55,992 nucleotides of DNA, taken from assembly GCA_947169115.1 (NCBI GenBank), contig CAMVOK010000022.1, positions 1-55,992 of the forward strand. Direction: 5' to 3'. Within the stretch, counting starts at the first letter, position 1; every line of letters starts with the position of its first letter. Below the pieces are notes generated by a model. It searched no databases. It had not been told where the DNA came from and saw nothing but the letters and a program-made list of their open reading frames with translations. Position numbers and translations under genes: made by a program. The DNA comes from an uncultured Prevotellaceae bacterium. GTDB lineage: Bacteria > Bacteroidota > Bacteroidia > Bacteroidales > Bacteroidaceae. Below are positions 1-8,469 of the stretch, piece after piece.

Positions 1-777
1 AACTCTTTCTTTCCACAGTTCCATTTCTTTTCGCATCTTTTCCACAACAACTTTTAGGGGTTTCACGGTATCTCTTTTATTTGTTATTTCCTCCAGTCCA
101 TGAAGGAATATAAACATAGAATTAAATGTATTTGAAACTTCCCATCTCCCTTTTCCTCGGCCTGATGGATGAGAAAGAGAAACGGTCGGAATGTTGTAAA
201 TCCTACCTACTTGCGCTTTTACATTACTGAACACCGGAGAGAACTCAATAACACTATTCTCAAAACCCAATACCATTGCTATTTCTTGAAAAGCATTTGT
301 GTCTAAAAGAATGATACGTTTCGGCCGCAATATCTTAATTAAATCCAATGTGCTTCTTATCCCATCTTCCATCAATTCTTTTGGAAGGTCCTTACTATTT
401 TGTGACTCAAACGGAGATAGGTTCGTCCATACTGTTTTCTCGTCATTATCGATACTGTCATTATGGCGAAAATCATCATATCCCATAAAAAACCTTGCAC
501 CTTGATTATATTTCCACTTCTTATTAATTGTTTCATCATCATTGAATCGTTTCTCCCAATCATGATTCCCTTTTAAAAATTCTTCTACGGTAAGTTTCCT
601 TTCTCCATTATTTAAATTACCTTGGGGATTGATACCAATTATCATCAATTCGACGGTATCATTAATGGAATTTAGGGGAGACTGTGTGTAATAATGGGTT
701 TTAAACTGTTCTGACAACTTGTTAAATCGGGGAACATACTCATTTGCCCAAATTACAATCTTTTCTTGAATATTCAT
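1..777 (-). CDS. Uracil-DNA glycosylase-like protein, C-terminus cut by window edge
   Basis: An open frame runs from an ATG at 777 to the window edge without a stop (259 codons seen). The protein has MIIGINPQGN near residue 45, WTNLSPFES near residue 118, LRPKRIILLDTNAF near residue 150 and a later HPSGRG. The pair GxNPxG and HPS matches the two active-site motifs of the uracil-DNA glycosylase superfamily (a G-x-(D/E/N)-P loop and an HPS/HPSP loop). The function is therefore either excision of a modified base or an unassigned UDG-fold role. The spacing suits the superfamily, but I cannot place it in a numbered UDG family. It lies downstream of the RhuM-Fic gene on the same strand. There is no signal peptide, so it should be cytoplasmic. 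Confidence 0.6.
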   Translation of the reverse strand, partial: MNIQEKIVIWANEYVPRFNKLSEQFKTHYYTQSPLNSINDTVELMIIGINPQGNLNNGERKLTVEEFLKGNHDWEKRFNDDETINKKWKYNQGARFFMGYDDFRHNDSIDNDEKTVWTNLSPFESQNSKDLPKELMEDGIRSTLDLIKILRPKRIILLDTNAFQEIAMVLGFENSVIEFSPVFSNVKAQVGRIYNIPTVSLSHPSGRGKGRWEVSNTFNSMFIFLHGLEEITNKRDTVKPLKVVVEKMRKEMELWKERV

Positions 778-800
778 AGTTGTTAAATTTTAGGGGTTAA

Positions 801-893
801 TCATATTTCATTATAATGTATTAGGGTGATAGTGTCTTCATCCAACTTATATTGACCTGCGAGCAAATCATTCAGAATTCCTTCTTTATCATA
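801..893 (-). other. Short coding-like fragment without a start codon
   Basis: The 168 bases between the flanking genes hold no full gene. On the minus strand one frame reads PNYYDKEGILNDLLAGQY followed by KLDEDTITLIHYNEI and a TGA at 801-803. The composition is protein-like, but an in-frame TAA precedes it and it has no ATG. It may be the tail of a decayed gene that once preceded the UDG-like gene. No function can be given. Confidence 0.2.
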
Positions 894-945
894 ATAATTA
901 GGTTACTATAATTTCTCTCCTATTATTCACGCACAGGTCGTTCCT

Positions 946-1935
946 TTAGTTGTTCCTCTGGTTAATCAGGTTCACTACTACCTTTACCATCACATCCTTT
1001 TCCTCTGTTTTGCTCTCGGCAATCATCAGGGTGAGAGCAACAAGAGTGTTGTCTGCCAGTCGCTTCGAACCATCCTCACGATAAAGGATGCCGTTATTGT
1101 TGAGGAACCAAAGGAACAGCGTGGCGGCAATGCGTTTGTTCCCGTCGCTGAAAGAGTGGTTCTTAGTGACGAGGTAGAGCAACATGGCAGCTTTCTCTTC
1201 TACGCTGGGGTAGAGTTCTTCGCCCCCAAAGGTCTGATAGATTTGTCCGATACTGCTCTTGAAGGAGTCATCCTTCTCATTGCCAAAAAGAACAGAGCCA
1301 CCAAACTTTTCACGCAGATGCAAAATCTCCTTCATCGCGTTTTCGTAAGTGGCATGGAAAGATTCTTCTTTTGTGGTTTTCTCGATGGTCAGTCGTTCAT
1401 AATCGTAGTTGTCTAGGGTATCAAGGGCGTATGTGTAATCCTTCACCACTTCGAAGAGGGCGTTTGTCTCGTCCGTGGAAAGCAAGGGCTGGCTTTGGAT
1501 GGTACGACCGAGCATCCCTACCAATTGGCGCAACTCACCTATTTGCTCGCGATGTATGCGCTGATTGACAACAAAGCCCTTGATAAGATAGTCTTTCAAG
1601 ACTTGTCTTGCCCATATACGGAAAGCTGTACCACTTTTGCTCTTTACGCGATAGCCAACGGAAATGATGACATCAAGGTTGAAGTATTTTATTTTACGGG
1701 AAACAGTTCTGTTCCCTTCTTGTTGAACTGTCAAGTATTCCTTGACTGTTGCGGCTTCTTCCAACTCACCCTCCTTAAATACATTCCCGACATGAAGGCT
1801 GACATTTTGTTTCGTGGTTTGGAACAGCTCAACCATTTGAGCCTGTGTGAGCCATACGGTTTCATCCTCCAACCGGACATCTATCTGTGTCTGCCCGTCC
1901 TCTGTTTGATAGATTACGATTTTATTTTCTTCCAT
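946..1935 (-). CDS. RhuM family protein with C-terminal Fic/DOC domain
   Basis: The 329-residue protein has an N-terminal RhuM (virulence-associated) region with VWLTQAQMVELFQTTKQN, then a predicted DNA-binding-like and coiled part with RIWARQVLKDYLIKGF near residue 113. The C-terminal half is a Fic-type domain with the motif HSFSDGNKR, a close match to the Fic core HxFx(D/E)GN(G/K)R. Fic proteins transfer AMP or phosphate to a target; the active-site His is present. I chose the ATG at 1935. A promoter -7 box overlaps the alternative upstream TTG, and AAGGA lies about 10 bases before this ATG. It is the last gene of a compact minus-strand run after the exonuclease. It may be a toxin or defence effector; no separate antitoxin is seen. 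Confidence 0.8.
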   Translation of the reverse strand: MEENKIVIYQTEDGQTQIDVRLEDETVWLTQAQMVELFQTTKQNVSLHVGNVFKEGELEEAATVKEYLTVQQEGNRTVSRKIKYFNLDVIISVGYRVKSKSGTAFRIWARQVLKDYLIKGFVVNQRIHREQIGELRQLVGMLGRTIQSQPLLSTDETNALFEVVKDYTYALDTLDNYDYERLTIEKTTKEESFHATYENAMKEILHLREKFGGSVLFGNEKDDSFKSSIGQIYQTFGGEELYPSVEEKAAMLLYLVTKNHSFSDGNKRIAATLFLWFLNNNGILYREDGSKRLADNTLVALTLMIAESKTEEKDVMVKVVVNLINQRNN

Positions 1936-1953
1936 AAATGCTGATTCCTTTTG

Positions 1954-1961
1954 CAAAGATA
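1954..1961 (-). promoter_or_regulatory. Bacteroidetes -7 box for the RhuM-Fic gene
   Basis: On the minus strand the bases read TATCTTTG, an exact TAnnTTTG. It lies 18 bases before the chosen ATG and inside the short gap after the exonuclease gene, so the RhuM-Fic gene can be transcribed on its own. No clear -33 TTG is visible. Confidence 0.55.
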
Positions 1962-1989
1962 GGTGTTTCCTCGTTTGGGTATAACTCTT

Positions 1990-2481
1990 TTACAATATCT
2001 CTCTTGCTATCCATGCACAAGCTTCGGCATCGGCGAGGGCGTGATGATGATTCGCCAAATGATAACCGCAGGCAGCGGCTACGGTATGGAGTTGATAGTT
2101 CTCCAAGTCAGGAAGCACTCGTCGTGAAACACAAAGAGTATCGTAAAACTCATAGTCAGGGTAGTCCATCAGATAGACGCGGAACACTGCCTTCAGACAC
2201 CCCTCATCAAATGGCTTATTGTGAGCAACGAGCGGTAGCCCTTCAATCAGAGGTTCAATCTGAGCCCATACTTCGGGGAATACAGGGGCATCTTCCGTAT
2301 TTTGACTACAAAGACCATGCACCTGAGAGCACCAGTAGTTATAGTAGTTAGGCTCTGGTTGGATAAGGGAGTAGAACGAATCTACGATCTCACCATTACG
2401 CACAATGACGAGACCAACGGAACAAACCGAAGAACGCTCATTATTAGCCGTTTCGAAATCTATTGCTGCAAAGTCTTTCAT
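1990..2481 (-). CDS. DEDDh 3'-5' exonuclease, DnaQ/PolC-epsilon-like
   Basis: The 163-residue protein is a stand-alone exonuclease of the DNA polymerase III epsilon family. The acidic residues are visible: AIDFET near residue 6 (first D and E), HNKPFDEGCL near 88 (second D), and HHALADAEAC near 145 (the His and last D of DEDDh). These bind two metal ions and remove nucleotides from 3' ends. Length suits a single-domain exonuclease. It starts 8 bases after the stop of the DUF1643-like gene, so the two are probably co-transcribed. In this setting, beside a WYL regulator and a Fic protein, a nucleic-acid defence or repair role is plausible but inferred. Confidence 0.85.
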   Translation of the reverse strand: MKDFAAIDFETANNERSSVCSVGLVIVRNGEIVDSFYSLIQPEPNYYNYWCSQVHGLCSQNTEDAPVFPEVWAQIEPLIEGLPLVAHNKPFDEGCLKAVFRVYLMDYPDYEFYDTLCVSRRVLPDLENYQLHTVAAACGYHLANHHHALADAEACAWIAREIL

Positions 2482-2489
2482 ACGCTAAA

Positions 2490-3548
2490 TTAAGAATTCA
2501 ATAAGTTTTGAATTTCAACGATTTCTCTCTTAATAGCAGCTACGATTTCAGCTTCAGAGGCACCATAATCCAAGAAATGCTTTCGTCCAAACCAAGAATG
2601 CAATTGCTGTTCTTCTGAAGTATCATATCCTAAGGTGTTTAATACTTCAATGAATTTATCAAACTGAATATACTTTCTATATCCATTAGAAGAGTAATAA
2701 TTATAACCACGAAGCATTTGAGGACGACAGCCTATATATCCATCTTTTAAGACCGACATTCCTATGCCTTCTGTTATTACGAATCTATTAGGTTCATATT
2801 CTTGATAACCAGTTTCTTTCAATTGACGAGTAATGGATTCTGTGATTTTTAACAAATCTGTGTTTGTAAATTTCTTAGGTATATCAGCTAATGCCTTATC
2901 CAAACCCATAGGTTGCAAAGAGTTCTGTTTAAATTGCATTCTCGCCTTGATGCTCGTAGCCGAATACTTGCCAAACAACATCAAATATTGCGGATGCACA
3001 TATTTATTTTCTGAGATATTAGGACTAAGGTAATTCATTCCTAACATTAAAGAAGCATCAAGGAATCTCTTTGCTCTATCTGCATAGTATTTGTCAAATG
3101 CTAGGCCTGCAAAGCCAAGATATATTGGCGCTTTCAATTGTGAAATGTTATTTTGTATAATCTCTTCTTCTGATGCAAAAGGGAATTTGTTCTTTTTATG
3201 CAATTCCAATGCTTTACCCAGGTCTCCTTCTCTCAGATAAAAAAGATTGAAGATTTGAACTACACCTTGCAAATCATTTTTGTTGCTTTTATCATAGTAA
3301 TAAGCAAACAAATCACCAACACAATTCATGGTTGAGTCTGGCGAAAACTCAAACCAATCATACATGGTGTTATTGAAGAACGATAATAATTTCAAAGTTT
3401 TTTTATCAGTAACTTGACATTTGGGAGCAGCTGTGCCCGGATTTTTCATTACAACTGACCCTATTATATCCCATGAATTACCAAATTGAAGCAGAGTTCT
3501 CCACCTAAAACATGCTCCTTCTTCTAAATAATGTGTATATACTTTCAT
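2490..3548 (-). CDS. DUF1643-like protein with a long C-terminal extension
   Basis: The 352-residue protein begins KVYTHYLEEGACFRWRTLL, a form common at the start of DUF1643 proteins (an R-x-L motif before the core). The core has MKNPGTAAP, then IFNLFYLREGD, APIYLGFAG and a late HPQYLM. These correspond in order to the NPSTA, NLFA-R-x-D, WG and HPLY motifs of DUF1643. The remaining 130 residues, including IGMSVLKDGYIGCRPQMLRG, I do not recognise. I chose the ATG at 3548, one base past the WYL stop; an upstream extension would lie inside the WYL gene. It has no signal peptide. It sits between a WYL regulator and a DEDDh exonuclease, which points to nucleic-acid metabolism. The family call is tentative. 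Confidence 0.55.
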   Translation of the reverse strand: MKVYTHYLEEGACFRWRTLLQFGNSWDIIGSVVMKNPGTAAPKCQVTDKKTLKLLSFFNNTMYDWFEFSPDSTMNCVGDLFAYYYDKSNKNDLQGVVQIFNLFYLREGDLGKALELHKKNKFPFASEEEIIQNNISQLKAPIYLGFAGLAFDKYYADRAKRFLDASLMLGMNYLSPNISENKYVHPQYLMLFGKYSATSIKARMQFKQNSLQPMGLDKALADIPKKFTNTDLLKITESITRQLKETGYQEYEPNRFVITEGIGMSVLKDGYIGCRPQMLRGYNYYSSNGYRKYIQFDKFIEVLNTLGYDTSEEQQLHSWFGRKHFLDYGASEAEIVAAIKREIVEIQNLLNS

Positions 3549-3549
3549 C

Positions 3550-4482
3550 TTAATTCTTATTATATTTATTCCACATTCTTTCGATCTTACCGGCAATTTC
3601 CTTACGGAGCCAGAGAGGTTCCAGCACTTCCATATCCTCACCGTTCCAGAGAAGTTCTTGCTGGAAGTCAAACTCAGGACGGAGATTGAAGGTAAAGATA
3701 CTGTACTCTTCGTTGCGCTCTATCTCTTCCTGCGACTCGTGCATCTTCAGGTCACGGATATAGTTGGCCTGTCCCGCCGAAACTTTCAACTTAACAGGTT
3801 GGATTTTAACAGACTGTTCAGCAATAATTCCAAAGCAACCATCAAAGAACTCCTCTGCTGTCCAGTCCTTCGGCATTTCAAATGTCTCATCTGTTGCATG
3901 AAGATATTTGATACGATCCAGGGAATAGATACGTGGGCCTTTCTCATAATAATAGGAATAGGTGCTTCGAGCTACCATATACCAACGCTGACGGAACAAT
4001 TTTACACAATATGGTTGCACATCGAAGTTGTTCTCCTCGTCCTTCCAATAACTGTGGTAGGTCATGTTGAGCACACGGTTTTCCTTCATCGCCTCAATGA
4101 TGGGTTGTAGCTAGTCTTGACCAGACGGCACGTATTCCAGAATAATACGGTCTTTGATGCTCTGGCTGTTAGCCAGGGCGTTGCTCACACAGAAAGTGTT
4201 GTGGAGCCACGAACGGAGCCTGTTCTTGCTGATGTCCTCCTCGTTCTCGATGAAGTAACGGTACCCCCCACGGTTCTCATTGACAATATTGATACCGAAC
4301 ATATCCCAGATGACATAACGCCAGTTGTCGAAGGTTCGTTTGGGAATTTCCACACCTCTACTGATGTCAGCACGAAGCCACAGCTCGTTCAGTTCCTTGA
4401 ACGAGATCTTACGTTTGCGATATATGGTTTCTATCACCCAAACGTATCTGGTTATCAAGCTTTGTCCTCTGTCGTTGTCCAT
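3550..4482 (-). pseudogene. WYL-domain transcriptional regulator interrupted by an in-frame TAG
   Basis: Two segments in the same frame form one WYL protein of the usual length (310 codons plus stop). Residues 1-123 (4482-4114) are the helix-turn-helix part (TRYVWVIETIYRKRKISF, then PKRTFDNWRYVIWDMF, RSWLHNTFCVSN, and EYVPSGQD). A TAG follows at 4111-4113. The frame continues as LQPIIEAMKENR and the WYL domain with QPYCVKLFRQRWYMVARS and a final ELLWNGEDMEVLEPLWLRKE. Relatives usually have a tyrosine or phenylalanine at the TAG site, so a TAC-to-TAG or TAT-to-TAG change is likely. The gene would otherwise be intact. Whether it is dead, read through, or restarted at the ATG at 4089 cannot be told. 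WYL proteins commonly repress defence or phage-related operons, and this one heads such a block. Confidence 0.85.
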
Positions 4483-4500
4483 ATTTCTTTGTTTTTTCTG

Positions 4501-4508
4501 CAAAAGTA
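4501..4508 (-). promoter_or_regulatory. -7 box upstream of the WYL gene
   Basis: The minus strand reads TACTTTTG, matching TAnnTTTG, 18 bases before the ATG at 4482. It probably drives the WYL - DUF1643-like - exonuclease unit. No operator is obvious. Confidence 0.55.
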
Positions 4509-4557
4509 TGACAAGGATACGCCAAACTATGGCAGAGGTTTGAGAAAAAATGGTTTT

Positions 4558-4735
4558 TTAATCTCTTTTTCCTTCCATCTTCTCCTGCATATTATTGACG
4601 AACTGCTTATAAGACGGAGCCTTGTCTACGACAAACTCCATATATTTCTTGTAGCATTGCAAAACTATATCGGCATCTACCTCTTTGTGCTGTAGGCAAT
4701 AACCAAAACTTTTTGTTGCAAAAGTAACAAAACTA
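4558..4735 (-). pseudogene. Gene remnant, C-terminal coding-like stretch
   Basis: An open frame ends at a TAA at 4558-4560 and reads HKEVDADIVLQCYKKYMEF, then VVDKAPSYKQFVNNMQEKM and EGKRD. It has a normal protein composition but no ATG; the only nearby ATG (near 4750) is in another frame that stops quickly. It looks like the tail of a decayed gene. A link to AbiEii-like nucleotidyltransferase tails is a weak impression only. The rest of 4504-4850 shows nothing else I can support. Confidence 0.3.
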
Positions 4736-4852
4736 ACTTTACTTGATGCATATTTTGCAAAATATTTTCATTTTCATAGCATATAATTATAACGGCGAAT
4801 GGTGCGAATCACACGAATTAACACTATTTCGTGTATCGATATGTAAGAAAAA

Positions 4853-4884
4853 GGGGATGTGTCAGGTTGAAGTGACACATCCCC
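4853..4884 (-). terminator. Rho-independent terminator after ppiD
   Basis: A perfect 12-bp stem (4853-4864 with 4873-4884, arm GGGGATGTGTCA) encloses an 8-base loop. On the minus strand it is followed by TTTTTCTTAC. It lies 23 bases past the ppiD stop. Confidence 0.9.
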
Positions 4885-4907
4885 TTGCTATAGGGTGGGT
4901 ATGTTAT

Positions 4908-7073
4908 TTACTGATAGAACTTGTAGCGTTCATCAACAATCTTGGCCTTGCGAGCCAGAACTTGCATCATAGCGTTGAGGCTACGAGCATAGGTGGAGGC
5001 CAGTTTGGTCTCTTCCTGTTTCTGGTCGAACTTACCCTGAAGTTTGTTCTTGTTCAGTACCTGGAAGGCATAAACAGCACCATTGCCACGTACGCCAGTG
5101 ACGAACTGACCTTGTTTGGCTGCACTTACAGCACCGCTTAGGGCGGGTTCGCTGCTGGCTACCTTCTGTACGAAGACAGGAGCTGCGAAGGTGATGTGGC
5201 TAACCGTATCCTGAACAGCACCGGCAACCTTGGCAACCTCGGCCACACTCTTCATACCCTGAATCTTCTCGATAATCTGGGCAGCCTTCTTGTCTTGGAT
5301 GACTTCATCGCGGAGCATCTGGTTGAGGTTTTCTTCCTTGATGTCACGCATGCCCTTCTTATGGATGTCGGTCAGCATGACAACCAGCAACTGGTCGTTG
5401 GCATTGCCAGCCTCGTACAATTCGCTAACCTGACCAACCTTGGCCTTGTCAAATACCCAACGGAGAGCATCGGTGGTACCACGTACGTTGGCAATGTAGT
5501 GGTCGCCAGCAGTTACGTATTGAGCCGTCTGGACATTGTAGCCCTGACTGGCAGCGTTAGCCTCGATGTCTTCCATCTTTTGGTTGGCAGCCAGGAAAGA
5601 ACTGAAGTTGTTCCAAATCTGGTTATGGGTGTCCTCGCTGAATTCGATAGGGCGCTTGATGATGGCAACATCGTACTTGTCGATGATGTTGCGGCGATCG
5701 GTGACGTTCAGAATGATATTTGAGCTGTTGAGCTCCAGTTTGCGATAGGTTCCGGCAGGTGTGTTGAAGATGGCTTCTACAAAAGCCTTGTCGTCATCGC
5801 GAAGAGTAGAGCGGTCAACTTGTGCAGAGGTCAGCCACTGTGCTTCGGCACTCTGGTTGTATTTCTTTGCAAGGGTGTCAATGGGGGCACCGGCATTGAG
5901 GGCAGTCAGAATGCTGTCAGCCTTCTGCTTAGCCTCGTTGTCGTTGCCAGCTACTGCAAGCACACGGTATTCAACAGAGTCAGGCTGTTGTATCTTGGCA
6001 ATGTACTTCACAACATTCATGGTGTTCTCGGCTACGTTCTTGGTAGGACCAACCAACGCACCGGGAGCCAAAGTGTCAAGTTGATTGGCAATGTCGGTGG
6101 GGAGAGACTTGCGACTTACGGGGACGCCGTTGTAGCTGATGTTGGAACGGCTCTCGCGAACAATGTTGGCAATGTTCTCACCAGTCTCCAAAGAAGCCTT
6201 GTACTCGTTCAGTTCCTTCTCCAATTCTGCTTCATCGGCTTCACTGGCTGTCACGGGCACTACAATGTATTTGATGTCGCGTGCTTCTTCCTGCATGTCG
6301 AACATATCGGGGTACTGACGCTTCATCTCATCGTATTTTGCCTTAATGTCGGCATCGGTAGCTTCAATATCCGTGTCCTTGATGGTGGTGTAGGGAACGG
6401 CAGCCAGCAATACGGTGCTCTCTTCGTTCTGTGCCTCGAATGCGGCCTTGGCACTAACGGGGTTGGAGAGGATGCAGCTGGAAAGCAGGGTCTGGTATTT
6501 CTGGCTGAGTGCTTCTTGGCGTACTTGCTTCTCAATTAGTTTCCAATATCTGTAGTACTGAGCCATGGCATCCTTCTGTGCCTCGGGATATTCGGCATTG
6601 TTCTGGATTTCCTCATAGTTAGACAGGAACTGCTTCAGGGTGTTCACGTCGAACATGCCTGTTTGAGGATTGGTGAAAGGAGTTTGACGAAGAATACTGC
6701 TGCTGCCCGTGTTGATGATATTCTCAACTTCGGCATCAGTAACAGTCAGACCAAGAGCCTTGGCCTCGTGTTCCATAATCTTCTGACTAACATAGTCGTT
6801 CCAGACCTGGTCGCGTAACTGGATGGTTTGCGCTTCGGTGAGGTTCTGATTGCCGTTGCCTAACTTCACGGCATTCTCGTACTCGTCGTACAGTTCGTTA
6901 AACTCTTGATAGTTTACGTTTTTGCCGTACACCTCACCGATAACCTGTCGGCTTGCGTTACGGCTGGAGGAGAGGGCACGAACCAACTCCTCTGCAATGA
7001 AAGCGAACAAGGCAAGACCCAGAATGAGAATCAGGATGGTGCCTTTGCTTCTGATTGTTTGTAAAGTTGCCAT
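4908..7073 (-). CDS. ppiD: Peptidylprolyl isomerase, PpiD/SurA-like periplasmic chaperone
   Basis: The 721-residue protein has a short cytoplasmic start, one membrane helix (residues 12-30, GTILILILGLALFAFIAEEL) and a long periplasmic part. That part carries a SurA-N-type helical region (NYQEFNELYDEYENAV near 54) and a rotamase-like (parvulin) segment near 340-450 (SVEYRVLAVAGNDNEAKQKA). It is anchored in the inner membrane and assists folding of exported and outer-membrane proteins. The length is typical of Bacteroidetes PpiD. It is the last gene of the envelope block with lptC and the gldE-like gene. It has its own promoter (7119-7126) and a strong terminator. Confidence 0.9.
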   Translation of the reverse strand: MATLQTIRSKGTILILILGLALFAFIAEELVRALSSSRNASRQVIGEVYGKNVNYQEFNELYDEYENAVKLGNGNQNLTEAQTIQLRDQVWNDYVSQKIMEHEAKALGLTVTDAEVENIINTGSSSILRQTPFTNPQTGMFDVNTLKQFLSNYEEIQNNAEYPEAQKDAMAQYYRYWKLIEKQVRQEALSQKYQTLLSSCILSNPVSAKAAFEAQNEESTVLLAAVPYTTIKDTDIEATDADIKAKYDEMKRQYPDMFDMQEEARDIKYIVVPVTASEADEAELEKELNEYKASLETGENIANIVRESRSNISYNGVPVSRKSLPTDIANQLDTLAPGALVGPTKNVAENTMNVVKYIAKIQQPDSVEYRVLAVAGNDNEAKQKADSILTALNAGAPIDTLAKKYNQSAEAQWLTSAQVDRSTLRDDDKAFVEAIFNTPAGTYRKLELNSSNIILNVTDRRNIIDKYDVAIIKRPIEFSEDTHNQIWNNFSSFLAANQKMEDIEANAASQGYNVQTAQYVTAGDHYIANVRGTTDALRWVFDKAKVGQVSELYEAGNANDQLLVVMLTDIHKKGMRDIKEENLNQMLRDEVIQDKKAAQIIEKIQGMKSVAEVAKVAGAVQDTVSHITFAAPVFVQKVASSEPALSGAVSAAKQGQFVTGVRGNGAVYAFQVLNKNKLQGKFDQKQEETKLASTYARSLNAMMQVLARKAKIVDERYKFYQ

Positions 7074-7118
7074 AATTTGATTTTATTGTTTTTTATGTTA
7101 AATTCGCATTTAAGCGCA

Positions 7119-7126
7119 CAAAGATA
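7119..7126 (-). promoter_or_regulatory. -7 box for ppiD
   Basis: The minus strand reads TATCTTTG, an exact TAnnTTTG, 45 bases before the ppiD ATG at 7073. Confidence 0.65.
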
Positions 7127-7132
7127 CGAAAA

Positions 7133-7166
7133 AGAAATTAAAAATTAAAAATTAGAAATTAAAAAA
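7133..7166. repeat. AT-rich tandem repeat (AAATTAAAA)
   Basis: Several copies of an AATTAAAA-type unit fill the space between the gldE-like stop and the ppiD promoter. The same unit (on the other strand TTTTTAAT) recurs at 11291-11322 between two divergent promoters. It may be a simple-sequence repeat with no function. Confidence 0.7.
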
Positions 7167-7169
7167 TGC

Positions 7170-8438
7170 TCAATTGACGACTTTTAGGCGAACGAGTTCG
7201 ATTTTGGTTGTGGTATTTTTCACAATCTTGAACTCCCAGCGGCCGAATTTCACCACTTCGTTGAGTTTGGGGAAACTTTGGTATTCGTGTAGGATGAGTC
7301 CGCCTAAAGTGAGGTATTCTTCGCTTTCCGGCAGGTCGAGGTCAAAGCGTTCGTTAATGGTTTCGATTTCCATACGTGCGGAGAGCAGGTATTCGCCTCC
7401 ACCCAGTTCCTTTGCCGTATAATTGTTGTTGTCGTGTTCGTCCTCGATTTCTCCAAAGACCTCTTCCATTAAATCTTCAAGGGTGACGATACCGCTTGTG
7501 CCGCCAAACTCATCCACAACAACAGCCATGGACTTCTTTTCCTGCATGAATTGTTTCATCAGACGTTGAGCCGTCATGGTTTCTGGCACAATGGGGATTT
7601 CGCGTATGCTTTTAGTCCAGTCTTCGTTGGCCTTGAGACGGAACATTTCGCTGGAATGCACGAAACCTACGATATTGTCGATATCTTCCTTATAGATGAT
7701 GATTTTGGAGTGCCCACTTTCGATGAACTGGTTCTTGAGAATGTCGAGGGAGGTGTCAATGCTGACGGCATCGATTTCCGTACGGGGAACGATACAGTCG
7801 CGGATTTTAGTAGAACCGAAGTCGAGGGCATTCTGGAAAATGCGTACTTCCTCACTGATTTCGTCCTCGTTTACTCCGTCCATATTGCGCTGTATCAAAT
7901 CGTCAAGGTCAACCTTTGTGAAGGTCTTGTCTCGCTGGGCTGGTTGAACCTTGGCTCCCATGACCCATAGCAGTAGTTTGGAGAGCGAACTCGTGATTTT
8001 GCTGATAGGAAAGAGTAAAATGTAGAATAAGTAGGCTGGCAGGGCAAAGGCATTCATCATGCCATTGGGGTTGAGGTGGAATATGGTCTTGGGCAGGAAT
8101 TCTCCTGTGACGAGAACGATGGCTGTGCTGATGATAGTCTGGATGGCCAGTTGCAGGGTGTCGTTGACGGTAATGCCAGTAGATTGCAATATATATACGT
8201 CAATAATCTGGGCCATGAGTATACCATAGATGACAAGTGCTATGTTGTTGCCAACCAAAAGGGTAGAAATGAAGTTGTTGGGATGCGTATAGAATGTGTT
8301 GAGCACACGGGAGGTTATGCCTTCTTTGTTGGCCTTGTCCATTTCGACACGCAACTTGTTTGAAGACACAAAGGCTATTTCCATGCCTGAGAAAAAGGCA
8401 GAGAAGAAGAGTACTATGATACAACTAATGATTAACAT
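7170..8438 (-). CDS. GldE-like CNNM/CBS/CorC-HlyC membrane protein
   Basis: The 422-residue protein has a CNNM (DUF21) membrane domain with about four helices in residues 1-175 (ISCIIVLFFSAFFSGMEIAF, then IISTAIVLVTGEFLPKTIF). Two CBS modules follow at about 205-330 (RDCIVPRTEIDAVSIDTSL; VVDEFGGTSGIVTLEDLMEE), and a CorC/HlyC domain ends it (340-420). The family covers magnesium/cobalt-linked transporters and the gliding-associated GldE. In non-gliding gut Bacteroidales its role is not established. It follows lptC by 31 bases and precedes ppiD, an arrangement conserved in the group. Confidence 0.85.
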   Translation of the reverse strand: MLIISCIIVLFFSAFFSGMEIAFVSSNKLRVEMDKANKEGITSRVLNTFYTHPNNFISTLLVGNNIALVIYGILMAQIIDVYILQSTGITVNDTLQLAIQTIISTAIVLVTGEFLPKTIFHLNPNGMMNAFALPAYLFYILLFPISKITSSLSKLLLWVMGAKVQPAQRDKTFTKVDLDDLIQRNMDGVNEDEISEEVRIFQNALDFGSTKIRDCIVPRTEIDAVSIDTSLDILKNQFIESGHSKIIIYKEDIDNIVGFVHSSEMFRLKANEDWTKSIREIPIVPETMTAQRLMKQFMQEKKSMAVVVDEFGGTSGIVTLEDLMEEVFGEIEDEHDNNNYTAKELGGGEYLLSARMEIETINERFDLDLPESEEYLTLGGLILHEYQSFPKLNEVVKFGRWEFKIVKNTTTKIELVRLKVVN

Positions 8439-8469
8439 TGAATTTTATTCAGGGAATCGTGTTTGTGGT

